DNA from: Marinobacter sp. 2_MG-2023
Lineage (GTDB): Bacteria; Pseudomonadota; Gammaproteobacteria; Pseudomonadales; Oleiphilaceae
Assembly (NCBI RefSeq): GCF_030546935.1
Contig: NZ_JAUOPH010000003.1
Span: forward strand, 62,001 to 126,000
DNA length: 64,000 bases
Direction: 5' to 3'
The notes under the pieces were generated by a model. It worked only from the letters and a program-made list of their open reading frames with translations, was not told the DNA's origin and did no database searches. Of this stretch, positions 63,872-64,000 are shown piece after piece (positions within the stretch are counted from its first letter, which is position 1; each line of letters begins with the position of its first letter). The position numbers and the translations under genes are program-made.

Positions 63872-64000
63872 GTGATAGATCCCTGGAATCCAAACACTTT
63901 TAGCTTTGAACTTCAGCGTGTGCTTACAGCGGAATCACAGCTAGTTTTCGACTATCACTCTGAAGCACGCAGATTGATGGACGAGCATCTGAATAGCTCG
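63872..64000 (+). CDS. 5' end of an unrecognised gene (runs off the edge)
   Basis: A GTG at 63872 opens 43 codons that stay open to the last base: VIDPWNPNTFSFELQRVLTA and onward with a helical, charged pattern. GGAAGGA lies 12 bases ahead. An in-frame TAG is a few codons upstream, with a second GTG start between. Too short to identify. Confidence 0.45.
   Translation, partial: MIDPWNPNTFSFELQRVLTAESQLVFDYHSEARRLMDEHLNSS

Overview
The window reads as a chromosome segment of a marine gammaproteobacterium. The mix of housekeeping genes (the tesA-ybbA-ybbP order, htpG, katG, dusC, a class I aldolase, DUF2835 and DUF3297 proteins), moderately high G+C and heavy lipid/aldehyde metabolism fit a Marinobacter-like organism. 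That assignment is inference from gene content; no rRNA gene is present.

Bases 1-40200 are mostly ordinary chromosome: M18 aminopeptidase (start cut by the edge), tRNA-Asn, a YheT-like hydrolase, TesA with the YbbAP transporter, an iron alcohol dehydrogenase operon, an M48 lipoprotein protease, two thioesterases, htpG behind a sigma-32-like promoter, katG, dusC, fructose-bisphosphate aldolase, and a long protein whose C-terminal half matches cyanobacterial acyl-ACP reductase. Further on are a tandem glycine riboswitch driving a DadA-like oxidoreductase, cysteine synthase, and a membrane diguanylate cyclase whose 3' end is duplicated on both sides of a PEP-CTERM protein gene. After that come a glutathione transferase, an Asp-nucleophile hydrolase and an aldehyde dehydrogenase that share a double operator, a LysR/MFS pair and a FAD oxidoreductase.

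Bases 40219-45451 form an array of eight integron gene cassettes, all on the minus strand, each ending in an attC site. In seven of the eight, the core site beside the gene's 3' end is the exact reverse complement of the core at the cassette's other end, as expected if each cassette once circularised. No integrase gene is visible, so this is a cassette array without its own integrase. Cargo: an SMR efflux pump, a LysE exporter, a frameshifted membrane protein, four unknown proteins and a RelA/SpoT-domain protein with a repetitive tail.

Bases 45900-63500 look like a genome-defence and debris island: two decayed HAD-family phosphatase genes, a metallophosphoesterase, two CoiA-like zinc/nuclease proteins, a WYL regulator with a clear operator and a divergent 56-residue protein gene, a secreted HNH nuclease, a small PD-(D/E)XK nuclease, and a Gabija-type pair (OLD-family ATPase/TOPRIM nuclease plus UvrD-like helicase). 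An AT-rich P-loop ATPase gene is followed by a small protein carrying a PARP-like H-Y-E ADP-ribosyltransferase signature; I regard this last pair as the best candidate for an undescribed system. The island ends with an SRAP (YedK/HMCES-type) gene and a partial unknown gene at the right edge.
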